DNA from: Pseudomonadota bacterium
GTDB lineage: Bacteria; Pseudomonadota; Alphaproteobacteria; Rhodospirillales; UBA2165
DNA: 10,603 nucleotides
NCBI GenBank assembly: GCA_027592155.1
Contig: JAQCKY010000028.1
Location: 1 to 10,603 of the forward strand
Reading direction: 5' to 3'
Part shown: piece after piece, positions 7,300 through 10,603 of the stretch
Numbering within the stretch: the stretch's first letter is position 1
Layout of the letters: each line of letters begins with the position of its first letter
The notes under the pieces: model-generated
The model's database searches: none
The model's input: the letters and a program-made list of their open reading frames with translations, nothing else
What the model was told of the DNA's origin: nothing
Position numbers and translations under genes: made by a program

Positions 7300-7380
7300 C
7301 TCAAACCTATCGCTCTCAAACTTAATCTTAAATTGCCGCCGCTGGACCGGTTCGACAGAAAGATCACCACGAAATGGTAA

Positions 7381-8319
7381 TCAAGCGGTCAAAATCCGCC
7401 GAGCCTGCGCGGAATCTTTCTGTATTTGCGCCGTTAGCTCTTCAATACCGGAAAATTTCTTCTCCGCCCTCAAATAGTCCACAAGGGCAACGCGAAGATG
7501 TTTGCCGACCAGATCCCCGCTGAAATCGAAAATATTCGTCTCGAGGGAAATGGTCGTTCCGCCAAAGGTGGGTCTATAACCCAAATTTGCCACGCCGTCA
7601 TGCCAAACCGTGTTCCGCCCGTGCCCGATACCGGCGCGCACGGCATAGACGCCGATCGCCGGACAGATGTGGGTGGTCAGCTTGAGGTTTGCGGTCGGAA
7701 ACCCGATGGTCCGGCCTCGCGCTTCGCCGGTGATAACCCGCCCGTTGATGTCAAAGGGCCTTCCCAAAAGGGCGGCGGCTTCACGGGGCTTGCCGTCGCG
7801 AAGGCTGCTGCGGATGCGTGTTGAGGAAATGATGGTGCCGTTTTCGTCCAGAACCTCTTCGACGGCCGAGGTGCCGAAGCCCCGTTCCGCGCCCATCGCG
7901 TTCAAAAAGGCACTGTCCCCTTTGCGCTGGTGGCCAAAGACGAACTCGTGCCCGGAAACCACATGCTTGGCGGCAAGACTTCCAACCAGGACCTGATCGA
8001 CAAAATCTTCGGCGCTCTGTTCGCAAAGTGCCTTGTCGAACCGCATCACCACCATGAAATCGGCGCCGAGGTCTTCAATCAGCCGCGCCTTGATATGAAA
8101 AGGGGTCAGCCGGAAGGGTTCGATGTCCGGTGCGAAGAATTCACGGGGATGCGGCTCAAAGGTCAGCACACCCCAGGGCGCGCCCGAATCCTTGGCAATC
8201 GCAGCCGCTAATCCGATAACGGCGCGGTGGCCGCGGTGAACTCCGTCGAAATTTCCAATGGCGACCACGCCGCCTCGAAAATCCGCCGGAACACCATAAT
8301 GATGGCGAAAAATACGCAT
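7381..8319 (-). CDS. ribF: Bifunctional riboflavin kinase / FAD synthetase
   Basis: RibF converts riboflavin to FMN and then to FAD in the cytoplasm. The 312-residue length is typical. The N-terminal nucleotidyltransferase (FMN adenylyltransferase) domain shows GNFDGVHRGH (22-31), TFEPHPREFF (53-62) and ISSTRIRSSL (164-173). The C-terminal riboflavin kinase domain begins near GRPFDINGRV (186-195) and shows GRTIGFPTANL (202-212, with the PTAN motif) and ETNIFDF (260-266), whose E260 is the expected kinase base. The start ATG at 8317-8319 gives the normal MRIFRHH N-terminus; there is no obvious Shine-Dalgarno, only a pyrimidine-rich TTTCTCGCCGCC. The stop is TGA. It is the first gene of the conserved ribF-ileS-lspA cluster and lies 67 bases after the amidase gene on the same strand. 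Confidence 0.97.
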   Translation of the reverse strand: MRIFRHHYGVPADFRGGVVAIGNFDGVHRGHRAVIGLAAAIAKDSGAPWGVLTFEPHPREFFAPDIEPFRLTPFHIKARLIEDLGADFMVVMRFDKALCEQSAEDFVDQVLVGSLAAKHVVSGHEFVFGHQRKGDSAFLNAMGAERGFGTSAVEEVLDENGTIISSTRIRSSLRDGKPREAAALLGRPFDINGRVITGEARGRTIGFPTANLKLTTHICPAIGVYAVRAGIGHGRNTVWHDGVANLGYRPTFGGTTISLETNIFDFSGDLVGKHLRVALVDYLRAEKKFSGIEELTAQIQKDSAQARRILTA

Positions 8320-8350
8320 GGCGGCGAGAAAGTGTCAGCGACGCCCCCCA

Positions 8351-8379
8351 GGGTCAAGTTCTAAGCGGGTCAAGGCTTA
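8351..8379. repeat. Short direct repeat and hairpin in the amidase-ribF gap
   Basis: GGGTCAAG occurs at 8351-8358 and again at 8367-8374 (period 16). The second copy forms the loop of a small inverted repeat, TAAGC (8362-8366) and GCTTA (8375-8379). On the minus strand each copy reads CTTGACCC and so contains TTGACC, a good match to a -35 element, but the hexamers 17 bases downstream (TGGGGG and CACTTT) are poor -10 elements. The element sits between the amidase stop and the ribF start; its function is unknown. Confidence 0.35.
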
Positions 8380-8386
8380 TGGGAGA

Positions 8387-9793
8387 TCACGTCTTTGGAT
8401 CGATCGGCACGCTGCTCGAGATACCGAACATGTCCTCAATCGCCGCTGCGGCCGAGAGAAGTTTGGCCTCACCCCGGGGCGGCGCGACGATCTGAAGCCC
8501 GATCGGCAAACCGTCCTCCGAGAACCCGCAGGGGATGGAGATCGCCGGACAGCCGGTCAGGGTGATCATGAAGGTAATGGCGATCCAGTCGACATAGCTC
8601 TTCAGCTTGGCACCCTCGATTTCCTCGACGTAACGGATGGTGACATCGAAGGGCCGGACCGGTGCGGCCGGACAGACAAAAAAGTCATGATCCTCGAACA
8701 AGGCGCCCATGCTGGCGTTCAGCGCGCCCCGCAGATCGTTCGCCCGGGCAATGTCTTGAGGGGTCAGTTCCAGGCCCTTCTCGGCGTTCCAAATGATCTC
8801 GGGTTTCAACAAATCGCGGTGGTTTTTCAAAAGATAGCCGGCGCGGGACACGAAGGACACCGCCCTTAGTGTCTGAAAGCTCTCATAGGCGCCGGAAAAA
8901 TCCGGGCATTGCTCATCGACCACCGTGCCCAAATCTTCGACCCGATTGACGGCGGCGGTGCAAATTTCCCGCACATCCCGGGCGACCGGCAGCTGGCCGA
9001 GATCGGGGGAAAAGGCCACGCGTTTCGGTGCCGCAGGGTTATTCGCGGCGGATTGAAAGCTTTGCGCCGGGATCTCCACGGCCAAAGGATCTCTCGGATG
9101 GGTGCCGACCATCGCATCCAGAAACAGCGCCGCATCCCGGACGTCCCGCGCCATCGGGCCGGCAACACTGAGGGTATCGAAAGGTGTCGCCGCCGACCGG
9201 GGCACCCTGCCGGGACTTGGGCGCAGCCCGACCACGCCGCAAAAGCTCGCCGGGGTCCGAAGGCTGCCGCCGAGGTCGGAGCCGGTTGCGAGCCAAACCT
9301 CGCCCGCCGCCAAGGCCGCTGCCGATCCGCCCGAAGACCCGCCTGCGCAAAGGCCTGCCCCCCAGGGGTTGATGGTCGCGCCGAAGACTTCGTTGAAGGT
9401 ATTGGCGCCGGCCGCAAATTCAGGCGTGTTGGATTTCGCGACGACCAGCGCGCCCCGTTGCTCGAGGATTTCGACGGTCAGGTCCGATGTCGCCGGCACA
9501 TGATCGGCATAGATCGGGGAGCCATAGGTCGTGCGGACACCGGCAACGTCGCTCATATCCTTGACCGCGATCGGAAGGCCGCCGAGCCAACCCGGGGTAC
9601 GGTCATCCAGCGTTGAAACCTTGGTTGCCGCCTCCCGCGCCCTCTCGAAACACAGCGTCGGCAGGGCGTTGATGTCTCCTTCGACCGCGCTGATCCGCGC
9701 TTCCGCGGCATCGATCAACTCAACCGGGCTTACCTCTTTGTTTTTGAGTTTGGCGACGACGTCGCGGGCAGAGAGTTGATAAAGCTCGGTCAT
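8387..9793 (-). CDS. Amidase-signature family hydrolase
   Basis: A 468-residue amidase-signature (AS) enzyme, which hydrolyses a carboxamide through a Ser-cisSer-Lys triad. The triad is visible: K78 in GLPIAVKDMSDVAG, S153 in CAGGSSGGSAAALAAG, and nucleophile S177 in TGSDLGGSLRTPASFCG. The spacings (75 and 24 residues) match fatty acid amide hydrolase. No signal peptide is seen, so it should be cytoplasmic. The length and fold also resemble GatA, but no gatB or gatC neighbours are present and the sequence looks like the broad catabolic amidase group; the substrate cannot be deduced. The ATG at 9791-9793 has AAGGA 9 bases upstream (minus-strand copy of 9803-9807) and gives the usual MTELYQLSARD start. 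It is divergent from the M23 gene across 77 bases and precedes ribF by 67 bases; ribF could share its transcript. Confidence 0.93.
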   Translation of the reverse strand: MTELYQLSARDVVAKLKNKEVSPVELIDAAEARISAVEGDINALPTLCFERAREAATKVSTLDDRTPGWLGGLPIAVKDMSDVAGVRTTYGSPIYADHVPATSDLTVEILEQRGALVVAKSNTPEFAAGANTFNEVFGATINPWGAGLCAGGSSGGSAAALAAGEVWLATGSDLGGSLRTPASFCGVVGLRPSPGRVPRSAATPFDTLSVAGPMARDVRDAALFLDAMVGTHPRDPLAVEIPAQSFQSAANNPAAPKRVAFSPDLGQLPVARDVREICTAAVNRVEDLGTVVDEQCPDFSGAYESFQTLRAVSFVSRAGYLLKNHRDLLKPEIIWNAEKGLELTPQDIARANDLRGALNASMGALFEDHDFFVCPAAPVRPFDVTIRYVEEIEGAKLKSYVDWIAITFMITLTGCPAISIPCGFSEDGLPIGLQIVAPPRGEAKLLSAAAAIEDMFGISSSVPIDPKT

Positions 9794-9870
9794 GGTCCGT
9801 TATCCTTGTTTGTAATTCTTCGCCCACGCGGGGTGGCCCAAGGCAGGGTGGATTGCCTATGATCCCTTCA
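9794..9870. promoter_or_regulatory. Divergent intergenic region between amidase and M23 genes
   Basis: Seventy-seven bases separate two genes pointing away from each other, so promoters for both should lie here or extend into the coding ends. I see the amidase Shine-Dalgarno (AAGGA, minus strand), a small inverted repeat AGGCA (9842-9846) / TGCCT (9855-9859), and a CCAC/GTGG dyad around 9824-9836. No sigma-70-like -35/-10 pair is good enough to call on either strand. Confidence 0.4.
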
Positions 9871-10603
9871 TGACTTTCCATCGACCGACTTTGACCCGAC
9901 AGAGCGGAATTTCAAGACTAATCCTCGTCACGCTGCTGGCCGTGTTGCTTGTCTGTGGTGGTGCGGTGGCCTCTTTCGCCCAAACGCCGCCGCCGCCGAA
10001 ACTCGCTTTGCCGCTGAAATGCGTGCCGGGCGTCGATTGCTGGGTGTTTAATTATGTCGATGTCGATACCCGCAAGGATAGATGGCGTGACTATGCCTGT
10101 GGGCGCCTTTCCTATGACAAACATCGGGGCGTTGATTTTGCGATTCGCGACCTCGCCGTGATGAAGCAAGGCGTTCCGGTGCTGGCGTCCGCACCGGGCC
10201 GTGTGCAGGCAATCCGCGACGGTATGGACGATGTCGGTTTCACCAAGGAGAACCGCAAAGAAATTTCCAAACTCGGCTGCGGCAATGCGGTAATGCTCGA
10301 GCATGACAACGGCTGGCAGACCAGTTATTGCCATATGAGAAATGGTAGTGTTTCGGTGAAAGAAGGCCAGTCCGTCGCACGGGGAGAGCAACTCGGCATG
10401 GTTGGCATGTCGGGCCTGTCCGAGTTTCCGCACCTCCATCTCGGCGTGCGTTTCAAGGGAAAGATCGTCGATCCCTTTATCGGAATCCAAAAGAGACAGC
10501 GCTGCCGCCCCGGCCCGGCGCCGCTCTGGGACGATGAAACGCTGGCGCGCCTGCCTTATCAGGGTGCGATGCTCTATAATGTCGGCTTCACCAGCCGCCG
10601 CCC
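9871..10603 (+). CDS. Exported M23 (LytM-type) metallopeptidase, partial at right edge
   Basis: The frame from ATG 9871 stays open to the window end (244 codons seen). Residues 1-38 form a signal peptide or anchor (Arg-rich start, hydrophobic 17-36, likely cleavage near SFAQ), so the enzyme acts in the periplasm. The M23 zinc site is complete: H85 and D89 in HRGVDFA, and HLH at 188-190, where H190 is the third zinc ligand and H188 a catalytic His; H155 in SYCHM is the other expected catalytic His. M23 enzymes cut peptide bridges in peptidoglycan; some are regulators with a dead site, but this site looks intact. The exported part seen here has six cysteines (51, 57, 77, 137, 154, 212), compatible with disulfide bonds. 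The start has no clear Shine-Dalgarno; an ATG at 9860 stops after three codons. The C-terminus is not visible. Confidence 0.9.

Noticed and set aside
5497..7380. A 627-codon open frame on the plus strand, antisense to ileS
   Set aside because: It lies opposite the conserved ileS gene, shows no recognisable domain, and such long antisense frames are expected in G+C-rich coding DNA with strong third-position bias. No ribosome-binding site or family motif was seen.
9918..10490. A 190-codon minus-strand frame opposite the M23 gene
   Set aside because: The plus strand here encodes a complete M23 zinc site, and the antisense frame has no recognisable features.

Overview
This window looks like a piece of an alphaproteobacterial chromosome of moderately high G+C (about 60% by eye). 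A Rhodospirillales-type relative is my best guess, from the gene order ribF-ileS-lspA-DUF3035 lipoprotein-M16 peptidase-M16 peptidase and from the protein sequences. No rRNA, tRNA, CRISPR array, insertion sequence or phage gene was seen. Almost everything lies on the minus strand, so transcription runs right to left; only the last gene is on the plus strand.

Reading right to left: a plus-strand M23 (LytM-type) metallopeptidase gene starts at 9871 and runs off the right edge. Divergent from it is an amidase-signature hydrolase (8387-9793). Then follow ribF (riboflavin kinase/FAD synthetase, 7381-8319), ileS (isoleucyl-tRNA synthetase, 4417-7299), lspA (lipoprotein signal peptidase, 3885-4409), a DUF3035 lipoprotein (3261-3851) that is itself a predicted LspA substrate, and two M16 zinc-peptidase-family genes. 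The first of these carries the HXXEH zinc site but is cut by an in-frame TGA (3112 to 1766). The second (405-1766) is an intact, exported homologue with no zinc site. The 5' end of pgi (glucose-6-phosphate isomerase) follows and leaves the window at the left edge.

The biology is mostly housekeeping with an envelope theme: LspA matures the lipoprotein next to it, the M16 pair is exported and would be expected to work as a heterodimer, and the M23 enzyme is an exported peptidoglycan-hydrolase-like protein. Intergenic gaps are all shorter than 150 bases and show no convincing Rho-independent terminator. I do not see an undescribed system. The one clear anomaly is the in-frame TGA at 2369-2371 in the catalytic M16 gene, with full family-like coding sequence continuing in the same frame on both sides. 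A few short repeats in leader regions are recorded with low weight.
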